64,000 bases of DNA from Lucinisca nassula (GCA_963580285.1 OY757021.1:93855221-93919220), one strand, 5' to 3'; counted from the stretch's first letter, positions 1 through 11,094 are shown. Notes: generated by a model from the sequence alone, not told the origin. A program made the numbers and translations.

Positions 1-1
1 T

Positions 2-53
2 TTCTCATTACAACATTACCTTTAAAATTCTCATTACAACATTACCTTTAAAA
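2..53. repeat. 26-bp tandem duplication spanning a splice donor
   Basis: Positions 2-27 and 28-53 are identical 26-bp copies. On the minus strand the unit holds the last exon bases (TTTTAAAG) and the donor GTAATG of the phosphatase exon at 165-46, so two identical donors lie 26 bp apart. Using the first keeps a 120-bp in-frame exon; using the second would add 26 bp and shift the frame. Confidence 0.9.
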
Positions 54-165
54 CTAAGTTTCTAATAGTATAACCATTTCTATATACAGTTTTCTCTACT
101 TTGACCTCTATATCACCGAAAGCTGCCACACTGTAATCTTCTGGCAAGTAATTTTCACATTTCAC
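46..165 (-). CDS. PTPRR: Exon of KIM-type receptor protein tyrosine phosphatase (PTP domain, KC..Y/YTIRNLVLK part)
   Basis: This is a 120-bp phase-0 exon of 40 codons. It follows an acceptor reading TTTCAG and ends at a donor GTAATG. It reads VKCENYLPEDYSV...FGDIEVKVEKTV...YTIRNLVLK, which matches the central phosphatase-domain segment of PTPRR/PTPN5/PTPN7; YTIRNLVLK is characteristic of that group. It joins in frame to the exon at 6271-6134. The position that is normally the Trp of the family's KC..YWP motif is Leu here. Catalytic WPD and Cys-loop exons must lie further left, outside the window. The protein would act on phosphotyrosine of MAP kinases at the cytoplasmic face of a membrane; that role is inferred from the family. 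Confidence 0.85.
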
Positions 166-711
166 CTGAAATGTAAGAATCATTGTACCTGTAAATTAAG
201 GAACAAATTACCTGTAGAGTAAGGCACAGGTCCAGATTGAGCATGCAATATGGACACTTAATTAAACAACAGTTCACTAAAACACAGTATGCTATTATTA
301 TTTTTTTAAAGCTTTCAAATTCTGAGGCTGGAAAGGATGAACAGGTAATCTGAATGCTGACTGCGTCCAACCACCAGTGTGAAATGGTAAAACTGTGGTT
401 TCTCTGGTTCCCATTTTCTGGCACCATGTGCTGCAATGCTTTATTTTGATTGGCTGATATTCTGTAAGAGTGGGAACCAAGTAAATGTAACAGCAACCAG
501 TCTTGTAAGGCACATTACTTTCAAAGTAAATTAACTCGTAAAGTATGACACATTTACCTATCCCAGGGGGGTAACAATTTCTTTAACCCAAGAAAGGAGA
601 TATCTCTTCCCCTTTCCAAAAGTAGTAGTCTCCTTTTGAAAATATCATTCAACTATTTAACTGTTGTCTTGCTGAATAAATTAATTTCTGACTACAGGCT
701 GATCAAATTAC
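166..711. other. Intron sequence, no recognised element
   Basis: This stretch is AT-rich intron of the phosphatase gene. Short ORFs here have no recognisable motifs, and I see no terminal repeats or RNA gene. Confidence 0.5.
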
Positions 712-938
712 TTAACCCATTTAGTACCGGAAACCCATAAAGGGGTAATTGGCAAGCAGTGCAGGCCCAGATCAGAAGCTGCAGAATGCGTGTCTGATCA
801 GGGCCTCCACTGTTTGCTAAAAGCTCAGTCAGTTTCGAAATAAAATTTGATGAAAGCACAACCTGACACCTCTAAATTTTGAAATGGACTCCTGCTATAT
901 ATAAGGAGGAAGATTCCATTCGGTACAAAAAGGGTTAA
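712..938 (-). mobile_element. TTAA-flanked palindromic MITE, subfamily CCCTTTTTGTACC
   Basis: The element is bounded by TTAA on both sides. Its left end reads TTAACCCATTTAGTACCGG and its right end is CGGTACAAAAAGGGTTAA, an inverted pair. It holds the shared core palindrome (CAGATCAGA ... TCTGATCAGGGCC ... CACTGTTTGC). It is the inverse orientation of the copy at 33319-33548. TTAA targets and CCC-starting termini suggest a piggyBac-type non-autonomous element; this is inference. Confidence 0.85.
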
Positions 939-942
939 TAAG

Positions 943-2684
943 TACAGTGCAACCTCGTTAGTACTCGACCCGTTTCTACGTGAATACGCTTATAACGCGG
1001 TATTTTCATGCCTCCCAAATTTTCTCCCGAAGGCCCCATTTTCCCCACCCACTTGATTGACTGAAGAATGCTATTATCTTTTTCAGGTTTCAGTTTACAG
1101 AAACTTAAAATCAAATTAAAGTCATGAATACAATTTATTGTGTCTCCCTAATTGTTGTTGTTACCGTTTACAGCCATAAATCGGTCTTTTGTAATATTAA
1201 TGTGACATCTGTCTTTTGAATGGAACAAATTAAAATTGCTTACCTCCTGTTTAATGGGCGAAACAAGTCGCAAATTATCCTTAACAGATCCATAAGTACT
1301 TGAGATATGCTGACTTTCACGGTTTGGTCTGCACGCCATTGTTTTCTGCACGCGACCGGTAAATGACGTCAGCGGGTTCAAGAAAGCCATACACGTGTTT
1401 TATGTCATTGTTTTATTCGTCTCTGTTACCGGCAGTCAAAATGGATCAACCCATCTTAACAGTGGTAGTGTTTGATGTACCGGGTCAAATGAATAATTAA
1501 AACCGTTTATCCCATCAGAATCACGATTTGCTAACGGTCAAACATCCGAGACTCGTCCGTAAGCTTAGGGTGTATTTGTCATAAAAGTTTGTTTGGAATC
1601 GGTAAAAAAATGTTTTTCTCAATAGCTTAACAATTAACAACTATGGGCAGAGGAAGGCACCTTGCGGTCCTCCTGATTTGTTTACACATACTGAGGATTA
1701 AATTTCATGATTGAGGGATTAATCGCCAATTGTGACGGGAATAGCTGAGACATAATTAACGACAGACCTTAATCTTCACACATTGTCACGGTGTTGATTG
1801 CTTATCAATAAGGCCGGAGGCGTGGGTTTAGAATAATCCATTTGAACGGTGGTGCATAGTAAATTTCGGTAACACATCATGTTTATATTTTATCATCACT
1901 GATTAATATTTTCACAAGACAAAAGCGTGTGTATCTAAAACTAATAGAACGTGAAAACGATCGTTTCTTGGTTGGGTTGTGGGGCGGGGGAACACACACA
2001 CACAAAAAAAAAAACAAGGAGTACTCTCTGTTACCGGCAGTGAAAATGGATCAACCCATCTTAACAGCGGTAGTGTTTGATGTACCGGGTCAAATGAATA
2101 ATTAAAACCGTTTATCCCATCAGAATCACGATTCGCTAACGATCAAACGTCCGAGACTCGTCTGTAAGAAAGAATCGGGAGCAAATTCTTTTCTTTTAGA
2201 AAAAAGCGCATTCTAGGTAGGGAAATCCAAACCATAACGTTCACGTGTGAAAAAAAATCAGCTTTATCCATTCGAGGAATTATGCAAAAACTCGACTGAC
2301 TTTGCCGCCGGACATTTTTGTGTATACCGGTGTTTTCTTTATCACCGCATGCACCGGGTAAACACCAATATGGCGGCTTGAGACACGGAAAAGAGACTTT
2401 TATTTGTCATTTTGTTTATAATTATTACAGGGCAATCGAACCAAACAGATAAAATAGATAAACAGATACTGTTGATGCTTCGTTAATTAATGTAGACAAT
2501 TCATGAAATTAATACTCGTCTATCAAAAAATCCCCGCATGGCTTGTAATTACGGCGGTTCCCCACCCACTAGACATCGTAGGAAAGGCCTCGCTCGGCAA
2601 GTCAGATGCTATAACGCGCCTCACTTATAACACGGTCCTGATATGTGCACCCCGATAGGCGCGTTATAACGAGATTGCACTGTA
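943..2684. mobile_element. TA-flanked pogo/mariner-like element, non-coding
   Basis: The left end TACAGTGCAACCTCGTTA is matched at the right by TAACGAGATTGCACTGTA. TA dinucleotides at the ends and a CAGT start fit pogo/Tigger-type transposons. No intact transposase ORF is visible. A 142-bp segment occurs twice inside, and several interior stretches also occur in the TA elements at 29600 and 37162. Confidence 0.8.
1421..2167. repeat. Spaced direct repeat inside TA element (1421-1562 and 2026-2167)
   Basis: Two ~142-bp copies begin CTCTGTTACCGGCAGT and end near GAGACTCGTC. They differ at only a few positions and are separated by about 460 bp. Confidence 0.9.
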
Positions 2685-2756
2685 ATGTTTTCATTTAAAG
2701 TTGTAAACTGAATGACAGGATCAACCTTTTAATAATCAATAAAATATTCTGCATAG

Positions 2757-2985
2757 TAACTTAGGATAGCATAAGGATAAGAAGTATTTGGACAGACAGG
2801 CCTAAGCTAACAGTGCAGATCCAGATCAGAATGCTCCTGAAGCAGTAGGCTGATCAGGGTCTACACTGCCATGCCAGCTGCACTTTTTGGAATCCTTGCT
2901 GCAATGTGAAACGAATTTGTTAAAATTTTAGGAGAATTACAGCAAGTCCTCAAGGTGTCCGAATTTTTAGGATTTTTTAGGTAGG
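2757..2985. mobile_element. Degenerate TA-type palindromic MITE (GTAATGATCCTAAG family)
   Basis: The sequence resembles the copies at 25207-25414 and 29239-29459: GTATTTGGACAGACAGGCC, then the core (CAGATCAGA...TCAGGGTCTACACTG), then AGGAGAATTACAGC...TCCTCAAGGTGTCCGAATTTTTAGGATT. The TA ends are eroded. Confidence 0.65.
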
Positions 2986-3435
2986 TCCAGCTACAAGATA
3001 TGGGGGTGTCAAGCTTTTTTATTTTTCATTTTTGTCCCTTTTTTTTTTTTGGTTGGTTTTACAATGCTTATCAGTGGTGGGTGAAAACCTGAGTACTAAT
3101 TCCATAAAGGAGCACATCAAATATTTAAAAAACAAGAGCTCCGCAAGCGGGGCATTATACGCCCTTGGCAAATTCGTATTTGGTAGACTGAAATCTGAAA
3201 ACAGTACGGTATTCATTGCTTATTCATAGTGGAACTATTTTTCAAGTTTCAATGGGTGACAGCAAAATGCAAGAAGAGCATGCACAGTGCGAATCCAGAG
3301 CTAGGGCATCACAAACAGAGCTTTCTTCCTTTTCCCTGTATTGCTGCATCCACAGCAAACAGCTTAGAACTAGAATTAATCTGATTAGCAATTTAGAACA
3401 CATAAAAAAGAGCACTTATAGCATTTGCTTAGCCT

Positions 3436-3637
3436 TTAACCTGCTGAATATTCAATTAAGCCACACCCAAATCTGACTTTGAACCAATCAGATTACTCGA
3501 TGCAGTTTATTTCTACATGTTCATTTACTGAATGTCAGTGTAGATCCTGATCAGATGACTTCTTCAGAAGCCATCTGATCTGGATCTACAATGTTTGCAA
3601 AGATAGGGCTTGTCGCCTACAGCAGGATAAAGGTTAA
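3436..3637 (+). mobile_element. TTAA-flanked palindromic MITE, subfamily CCCTTATCCTGCTGA (5' end shortened)
   Basis: It carries CTGCTGAATATTCA, GCCACACCC and the core hairpin CAGATGACTTCTTCAGAAGC, and ends CAGCAGGATAAAGGTTAA. The left terminus has lost bases between TTAA and CCTGCTGA. Confidence 0.75.
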
Positions 3638-4090
3638 GACTGGTCATTGCAGTAGTAAACATACTATCAATATTATAACACATAAGGGAAGTAACAAGGG
3701 CAATTAAGCAACAACATTTCCTTAATACTCTTCAAAAATGAATATTTTTGGTACTTCTTTAAATCACCTCATGAAGGTTATTCTAACAAGTACACACAAC
3801 TGTTTTTTTTTAAAGAAATGTAAAATTATTCTTTATGCACATTTCCTTGTTACTCCTAATCTGGATCTATGTTAAAACTCACATAATGAAACACCAATTT
3901 CTGGTATGGATCCTTGTGCCACAATGGTTTGACAACTTCCAGTCATTTGAGTCAGTATGACTCCCAAATATTTAAGGGTGAGTGTTATTAAGTATTAAGG
4001 TGGCTGTTAAATAGACACTTTAGAGCGAATACCATGATTCTATCTTGCCTATTGAAGGCCTTACTCCAAGCAGCAGGTGCTGCAAAATGT

Positions 4091-4590
4091 TTACCAAGCT
4101 ATCCAGATTATGTTATGATCTGAGTAGTATGTTTCACACACACCAGAATCCACATTTTGAATGTTAGTAAATATCAAGTCTATTATTGAGCCATGGTCGT
4201 TTGTTGGTTGTGAAATAACCTGCCTGTATTTGAAGGTTTTTACCAGAAGGTTATGAAGAATTGTTGTATCACAATTATCAATGTTCCAATTGATGTTGAA
4301 ATCTCCAAGAATAATAACTGTCTTGTTTTGAAGGTACTTCTGGTGAAGGTTTGACAGTTTTTCACATAATACTCGAACAGGGGTAGCAGGTGATTTGTAT
4401 AGTGCAATAATTAATGTATCTTTTCTATCATGCACTGAAATGACTGATATTTCTAGTTTATTTGTAACATTTTCATTCTGAGGAGTACCAACAAAGGAAC
4501 TTTTTGAATAAGCCACTATCCCATACGGAGATCTCTGGTTTGGATTAGAATTTGTACCATCCTGTCTGTACTGATTAAAGGACTGTAAGT
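4091..4590 (-). pseudogene. Endonuclease/exonuclease/phosphatase (EEP) domain fragment, Helentron- or LINE-type
   Basis: An open frame on the minus strand continues upstream of any ATG to about 4590, where the satellite array begins, and stops at 4091. It contains RSPYGIVAYSKSS, the metal-binding GDFNINW, QPTNDHGSIIDLIFTN and the catalytic YYSDHN motif. These are EEP (AP-endonuclease-like) signatures. The spacing TNDHGSIIDLIFTN...YYSDH resembles the nuclease domain fused to Helentron helicases more than most LINE endonucleases, but I cannot separate the two without alignment. The N-terminal half is missing, so it is not a functional gene. Confidence 0.65.
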
Positions 4591-6000
4591 TCGTAAGTTT
4601 ACAAAAATTTCAAAGGGATATAACTGTTAATATTTGGCGGACGTTAATACTCGAAACTTTACGAACATCTATACATCAAGGTTTATCTACCTACCAAGTT
4701 TCAGCTTGATCTGATGAAAACTCTAGGAGTAATCCGGAAATGAAAATACTTACAAAAATTTCAAAGGGGCATAACTCTTTTAATATTTGAAGGATGTTAA
4801 TTCTCGAAACTTTACCCACATCTACACATCATGGTCTTACTACCTCCCAAGTTTCAGCTTGATCGGATGAAAACTGTAGGAGGAGTTATCCGGAAACGAA
4901 AATGTTTACAAAAATTTCAAAAGGGCATAACTCTGTTAATATTTGGCGGATGTTAATTCTCGAAACTTTACGCACATCTACACATCATGGTCTTACTACC
5001 TACCAAGTTTCAGCTTGATCGGATGAAAACTGTAGGAGGAGTTATATGGAAACGAAAATGTTTACAAAAATTTCAAAGGGACATAACTCTGTTAATATTT
5101 GGCGAACGTTAATTCTCGAAACTTTACGCACATCTACACATCATGGTCTTACTACCTACCAAGTTTCAGCTTGATCGGATGAAAACTGTAGGAGGAGTTA
5201 TCCGGAAACGAAAATGTTTACAAAAATTTCAAAGGGGCATAACTCTGTTAATATTTGGCGGATGTTAATTCTCGAAACTTTACGCACATCTACACATCAT
5301 GGTCTTACTACCTACCAAGTTTCAGCTTGATCGGATGAAAACTGTAGGAGGAGTTATCCGGAAACGAAAATGTTTACAAAAATTTCAAAGGGACATAACT
5401 CTGTTAATATTTGGCGAACGTTAATTCTCGAAACTTTACGCACATCTACACATCATGGTCTTACTACCTACCAAGTTTCAGCTTGATCGGATGAAAACTG
5501 TAGGAGGAGTTATCCGGAAACGAAAATGTTTACAAAATTTTCAAAGGGGCATAACTCTGTTAATATTTGGCGAACGTTAATACTCGAAACTTTACGCACA
5601 TCTACACATCATGGTCTTACTACCTACCAAGTTTCAACTTGATCGGATGAAAACTGTAGGAGGAGTTATCCGGAAACGAAAATGTTTACAAAAATTTCAA
5701 AGGGACATAACTCTGTTAATATTTGGCGAACGTTAATTCTCGAAACTTTACGCACATCTACACATCATGGTCTTACTACCTACCAAGTTTCAGCTTGATC
5801 GGATGAAAACTGTAGGAGGAGTTATCCGGAAACGAAAATGTTTACAAAATTTTCAAAGGGGCATAACTCTGTTAATATTTGGCGAACGTTAATTCTCGAA
5901 ACTTTACGCACATCTACACATCATGGTCTTACTACCTACCAAGTTTCAACTTGATCGGATGAAAACTGTAGGAGGAGTTATCCGGAAACGAAAAGTTTAC
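4590..6000. repeat. Tandem array, about nine ~156-bp monomers
   Basis: Each unit runs through TTTACAAAAATTTCAAAGGG, CATAACTCTGTTAATATTTG, CTCGAAACTTTACGCACATC, ACCAAGTTTCAGCTTGATC and GGAGGAGTTATCCGGAAACG. Units start near 4597, 4748, 4903, 5060, 5217, 5372, 5530, 5685 and 5843. The first two are most diverged and the rest nearly identical, which suggests homogenisation from the right end. Confidence 0.9.
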
Positions 6001-6133
6001 GGACGGACGGACGGACAGACGCGGACCCCATAACATAATACGTCCCGTTTTTTCAAAACGGGCGTATAAAAAAATCATTGTTATTTATATGGATTTAAAG
6101 CTGATAACACAGTTAAAGAAAAGAAAATCTTAC

Positions 6134-6271
6134 CTTATTTTTCTCTTTTAATTTTGTTATCATTACGATTATCGGTGCTTTCTCATTCCACACCATATGC
6201 CAGAAGTCGACAATAGAGTGTGGTAAGGGGCCTTGTGTGGCTATAAAGGCACGTGGTTCACCCTCATAACC
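6134..6271 (-). CDS. PTPRR: Exon of KIM-type PTP (FIATQGP / DFWHMVW part)
   Basis: A 138-bp phase-0 exon of 46 codons is preceded by a pyrimidine-rich tract ending TTTTTAACAG and followed by donor GTAAGA. It reads [35 protein letters not shown] and KEKNK, which are core PTP motifs (ATQGP; the DFW..VW helix; IVM.T.L.EK). It joins in frame to YINANFIR (22153-22077) upstream and VKCENYLPE (165-46) downstream. The intron between it and the preceding exon is about 15.8 kb. Confidence 0.92.
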
Positions 6272-6770
6272 CTGTTAAAAAGAAACACTGTGTGAGAACA
6301 TTTCTACAAAATGGCAGAAAACGGATTTTAGACCGAAACCCAATCAGATATCTTAAACACTTAAACTGCCAACCACAACATTTGTGGACATCATTTTTTC
6401 TGACTTATTTTTCAGAGAAAATAAGGTTTAACCTTACAAGTGAATGGTCTGCCAAGGCTTGACATAACATATGAATGGTCTGTCCAGCAAATGATTCACT
6501 GAAAAATTTTCTCTGAAAAAAAACAACAACAAAATTTATGATTTAAGGGGAAAGGGAACAACTGGCAGATTTGTCTGCCATTTTTCAAAGGGAGACAAAT
6601 TTTGGGACTTCCTGTTCGCTTTTCTATTAACTCTGCCCCACAGAAAAAGGGGTTAAGAGTTGACCCCTACTGACATGGGAGACAAAAACTCTTTTGAAGG
6701 AGTTGCCTCCCCTGAAGGTGAACCCATTCCCCTTAAAAATAAAACCTGCCATCTGCTCTTCTGCAATGAT
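6272..6770. other. Intron with degraded foldback sequence
   Basis: It contains weak repeats of the 'tgacatnacatatgaatggtctg' kind near 6440-6500, also seen near 22490 and 46960, and GACAAATTTTGG...TGACCCCTACTGACATGGGAG, which recurs near 18730. No gene is visible. Confidence 0.5.
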
Positions 6771-7025
6771 TTAACCCTTAATGCACCAAAAAGAACTGCA
6801 TCTGAAAATGTTTTCTATTTATGTCTGTTTATGCCGTCTGCTGCAATTTCTTGCAAACATTCTATTCATATTTTTGCATACAAATAAACAGTGTAGACCC
6901 TGATCGGACTGTTCCTAGAAGAGACCTTTGATATGGGACCACACTGTTTGCAACAATGACTTTTAGAGTAACCAGCAGATAACAAAGAAGACAGGAATTA
7001 TTGTGACTGGCATCTTAAGGGTTAA
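6771..7025 (+). mobile_element. TTAA-flanked palindromic MITE, subfamily CCCTTAAGATGCC
   Basis: It starts TTAACCCTTAATGCACC and ends GGCATCTTAAGGGTTAA. The core CAGTGTAGACCCTGATCGGAC is paired with a degenerate right arm ending CACACTGTTTGC. The next ACAAG element abuts its right TTAA. Confidence 0.8.
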
Positions 7026-7979
7026 ACAAGAATTCTGCCGAAGGCTATGTCGCACCTGTGGGGGTGCAAGGTCACCGAACCATGACATCTAGGCCAAGAT
7101 CAAACATAGATGCTTGCATAAAAGGCTTGTACTAAGTATCATTAATGAGGTTCAAATAACTCTTGAGAAACGAACTTAACAATTAGGGTGAACTCTAGGG
7201 TGGTGGCAATATTTTACAAAGTCAGTGAACCATAAAATGTAGGTCAAGGTCAAACATGGATGCTTGCATTTAAGTTGCCCTCCCGAGATATTAAGTTTGT
7301 ACCAAGTATCATTAATGAAGCTCTTATGGTTCTTGAGAAATTAACTTGACCAGTAGGGTGAACGCTAGGGTGGTGGCAATATTTTACAAAGTCAGTGAAC
7401 CATGAAATTTAGGTCAAGGTCAAATATGGGTGTGTGCATTGAAGTTGCCATCCACAGATTCAAGTTTGTACCAAATATCATTAAAGAAGCTCTTATAGTT
7501 CTTGAGAAATAAACTTGACCATTAGTATGAATGCTAGGATGGTCTCAATATTTTACAAAGTCAGTGAACCATGAAATGTAGGTCAAGGTGAAATATGGAT
7601 GCTTGCATGTAAGTTGCCATCCCCAGACACAAGTTTGTATGAAGTATCATTAATGAAGCTCTAATAGTTCTTGAGAAATAAACTTGACCATTAGGATAAA
7701 CTAGGGTGGGCGCAATATTTTACAAAGTCTGTGAACCATGAAATGTAGGTCAAGGTCAAATATGGATGCTTGCATGTAAGTTGTCATCCACAGACACAAG
7801 TTTGTACCAAGTATCATTAATGAAGCTCTTATAGTTCTTGAGAAATAAACTTGACCATAAGGGTGAACGCTAGGGTGGTCGCAAATGTTGACCCCTTGAC
7901 GGACGAACGAACGGACGAACGAACGGACGGAAAACCGGGCACCTATATCGCGCCATGCTAATAGCAGGTGGGACAAAAA
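7026..7979. mobile_element. ACAAG-type element with ~168-bp array
   Basis: It starts ACAAGAATTCTGCCGAAGGC, then TCGCACCTG; it ends with (GACGGACGAACG)n, GCGCCATGCTAATAG and CAGGTGGGAC followed by A-run. Terminal motifs CGCACCTG and CAGGTGGG are inverted. Monomers starting TTTTACAAAGTC lie at about 7211, 7381, 7550 and 7715. Confidence 0.65.
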
Positions 7980-8034
7980 GATTACCAAACAGATACAATA
8001 TTTACCTTATGTATTTCGGTCAGCCAGGGCTGAG

Positions 8035-8099
8035 CAAACAGTGTAGACCCAGATGAGATGCTGCAGAATGCAGCATCTCATCAGTGTCTACACTGTTTG
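8035..8099. repeat. Solitary core hairpin of the CAAACAGTGTAGA type
   Basis: A near-perfect palindrome: CAAACAGTGTAGACCCAGA ... GATGCTGCAGAATGCAGCATC ... GTCTACACTGTTTG, with about 30-base arms. The duplicated copy is at 9332-9395. I see no TTAA or TA boundary. Confidence 0.8.
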
Positions 8100-8136
8100 T
8101 CACTCATCCAGTCATTTTTAGGTTCATCATCAGGTA

Positions 8137-8349
8137 TTAACCCTTGACCTGCTGAATATTTATATATTCCACACCCACAACTGATTATCAACCAATCAGA
8201 TAACTAGATGCAAATTATTGCAACAAATTCATGAGCTGAATGACAAACAGTGAAGATCCTGATCAGATGGCTTCTTCAGAAGCCATCTGATCCGGATCTT
8301 CATTGTTTGAAAAATAAGGCGTATCCGGGCTCAGCAGGACAAGGGTTAA
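8137..8349 (+). mobile_element. TTAA-flanked palindromic MITE, subfamily CCCTTATCCTGCTGA
   Basis: It starts TTAACCCTTGACCTGCTGA and ends CAGCAGGACAAGGGTTAA. The core centre is GGCTTCTTCAGAAGCC. Confidence 0.9.
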
Positions 8350-9331
8350 ATTGTAGTTGTTCAAATTTTAGAGCAAGTATGGTAAGGAGTTTAGGTGTGT
8401 GATTACTTAGGGTAACTAAGGAAGTGAAACTAGAATGGCGCAGTCAATGGCACACCATAGCATATCCTCACGCTTCTGTTCGATTTGATATGATACATGA
8501 CCATTTTCTGAATACTTTGATTTTACAAAGTCAGTGAACCATAAAATGTAGGTCAAGGTCAAATATGGATGCTTGCATTTAAGTTGCCCTCCCGAGATAT
8601 TAAGTTTGTACCAAGTATCATTAATGAAGCTCTTATGGTTCTTGAGAAATTAACTTGACCAGTAGGGTGAACGCTAGGGTGGTGGCAATATTTTACAAAG
8701 TCAGTAAACCATGAAATTTAGGTCAAGGTCAAATATGGGTGCGTGCATTGAAGTTGCCATCCACAGATTCAAGTTTGTACCAAATATCATTAAAGAAGCT
8801 CTTATAGTTCTTGAGAAATAAACTTGACCATTAGTATGAACGCTAGGGTGGTCGCAATATTTTACAAAGTCAGTGAACCATGAAATGTAGGTCAAGGTGA
8901 AATATGGATGCTTGCATGTAAGTTGCCATCCCCAGACACAAGTTTGTATGAAGTATCATTAATGAAGCTCTAATAGTTCTTGAGAAATAACCTTGACCAT
9001 TAGGATAAACTAGGGTGGTCGCAATATTTTACAAAGTCTGTGAACCATGAAATGTAGGTCAAGGTCAAATATGGATGCTTGCATGTAAGTTGTCATCCCC
9101 AGACACAAGTTTGTACCAAGTATCATTAATGAAGCTCTTATAGTTCTTGAGAAATAAACTTGACCATTAGGGTGAACGCTAGGGTGGTCGCAAATGTTGA
9201 CCCCTTGACGGACGAACGAACGGACGGAAAACCGGGCACCTATATCGCGCCATGCTAATAGCAGGTGGGACAAAAAGATTACCAAACAGATACAATATTT
9301 ACCTTATGTATTTCGGTCAGCCAGGGCTGAG

Positions 9332-9395
9332 CAAACAGTGTAGACCCAGATGAGATGCTGCAGAATGCAGCATCTCATCAGTGTCTACACTGTTT
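9332..9395. repeat. Duplicated solitary core hairpin
   Basis: It is the same palindrome as at 8035-8099, carried within the 1.3-kb segmental duplication. Confidence 0.8.
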
Positions 9396-9433
9396 GTCAC
9401 TCATCCAGTCATTTTTAGGTTCATCATCAGGTA

Positions 9434-9646
9434 TTAACCCTTGACCTGCTGAATATTTATATATTCCACACCCACAACTGATTATCAACCAATCAGATAA
9501 CTAGATGCAAATTATTGCAACAAATTCATGAGCTGAATGACAAACAGTGAAGATCCTGATCAGATGGCTTCTTCAGAAGCCATCTGATCTGGATCTTCAT
9601 TGTTTGAAAAATAAGGCATATCCGGGCTCAGCAGGACAAGGGTTAA
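9434..9646 (+). mobile_element. TTAA-flanked palindromic MITE, duplicate of the 8137 copy
   Basis: Same termini as the 8137-8349 copy; duplicated by the 1.3-kb tandem event, not an independent insertion. Confidence 0.9.
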
Positions 9647-9859
9647 ATTGTAGTTGTTCAAATTTTAGAGCAAGTATGGTAAGGAGTTTAGGTGTGTGAT
9701 TACTTAGGGTAACTACGGAAGTGAAACTAGAATGGCGCAGTCGATGGCACACCATAGCATATCCTCACGCTTCTGTTCGATTTGATATGATACATGACCA
9801 TTTTCTGAATACTTTGATTTTCTAACCCCCCCTCCCCCCCCTCCCCAAGGCCCCTCTCC

Positions 9860-10200
9860 TTGGCCCCACCCCCTCAGATGGGATCAAATTCCGAAAGTCA
9901 TGTGCACTCTCCAGACCAAAGATCTATCGCTTCCCAAGGATTCAAGTTTCAATCCCTTAATGTTCTAGGGGGAGTTATCCAGTAATCGTTATGGAAGGGG
10001 TATGTCGAAAGTGTCATGCACTCCCCAGACCAAAGATCTATCAGTTCCCAAGGTTTTAAGCTTTTATCTCTAATGGTCAAGAAGGAGTTATATGGTAAGA
10101 TGGACAGGCGCACGGACAGACGTCTGGACAGATGTATGGACAGTGAAGACGATTACAATATCCCAATTTTTTCTTCAAAAAGCATGGGGATAATGAAGCT
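9860..10200. mobile_element. 3' part of an array-bearing element
   Basis: Two ~120-bp units share GCACTCCCCAGACCAAAGATC and TTCCCAAGG. They are followed by GGACAGGCGCACGGACAGACG and a terminus with TTTTTTCTTCAAAAA. Its upstream part is lost at a C-rich tract (9826-9850). Confidence 0.5.
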
Positions 10201-11094
10201 TTAGAGGTTGGAAACCAAGAGCGCCTTACAGGTAAACCAGAGGTCCAATGGTTCTGTACCGCTCACCTGTGTGCTGAATGTATGTTGAGCCATTTGGTTT
10301 CTGAGAAGTTTTTTGAAGGGTTTTTACCATGGCACCATGTTTTGACCTTTTCCCATACAAAAGCCTATGTGACCGACTTTGATATTGGCCTAAAATGCAT
10401 TAAGGTCATCCTGGGATCATTATTTGAATAAACTATGATTGGCTCCAGTCCCCAATGCTACATACCAAGCTTCAGGAAAATCAACCAACCGGTTCTGGAG
10501 AAATGTTTTACCCTATTTGGGCATAGCTGCCATATTGCTCATGTGACCAAACTCATATTAATTCATTTTCATTTTATTGTTCCTGAAGACTTTCAGCTGA
10601 AATTCGGTCACAAATGGCCCAGTTGTCCCTGTGGAAAATAAGTTTTAAGTTTCATATCTCAATGACCTTGACCTTCAATACTCATGTAGTTTAATTTACT
10701 CCTTTAGCTAAATTCCAGATCACAGGCTGCAATAGTTTCTGAAACAATAGGGCCATGAAGGCCCTGGATCACTCACCTGATCCATACTGTACCCATGAAA
10801 TTGTAGATAATATGGTAGAGTAGAAGGTTTGAGCAACTTTGGTTGACCCAAAGAACATTTCTGTGAAATTATTTCAAAATCAGTCTGGGTGTTTAAGAGC
10901 AGAAGTCATTTTGAGGTTTGTCTTTTGAGGTTTAAGATTTTTAGCTCTGGTGGCCATAATGCTTAGTGAAGCAAAATATTTTGAGCATGGAACATTCCTA
11001 TAAAATTGCTTCCTTTCACAGAAAGGTTTTCTTTTTTTTAGATCTTGTGACCATATTGTTCAGGAGAGTGGAACAATTTGAACAAATGAGGAGA

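Larger units (their letters stand above)
3131..6067 (-). mobile_element. ACAAGAG-type rolling-circle-like element with nuclease remnant and satellite array
   Basis: The left edge AACAAGAGCTCCGCAAGCGG is followed by GGCATTATACGCCC. The right edge has ACGGACGGACGGACAGACG and then GGGCGTATAAAA, so the terminal motif is repeated in inverted form. In between lie a TTAA MITE, an EEP-nuclease remnant on the minus strand and nine ~156-bp repeats. The layout fits a decayed Helentron-like element read on the minus strand; the classification is inference. Confidence 0.6.
7212..9813. repeat. Tandem segmental duplication, ~1.3 kb units (7212-8521 and 8522-9813)
   Basis: Both units run from TTTTACAAAGTCAGTGAACC through the satellite, element terminus, core hairpin and TTAA MITE to GAATACTTTGATTTT. 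They are near-identical; the second lacks ~16 bp of the GACGAACG run. The junction shows short homology (ATTTT). Confidence 0.9.

Noticed and set aside
155..496. 113-codon minus-strand ORF next to the first exon
   Set aside because: It overlaps the splice acceptor of the phosphatase exon in another frame and has no motif; intronic by-product.
4590..6000. CRISPR-like direct repeats
   Set aside because: Repeat units are contiguous ~156-bp monomers without unique spacers, in an animal genome context; no cas genes.
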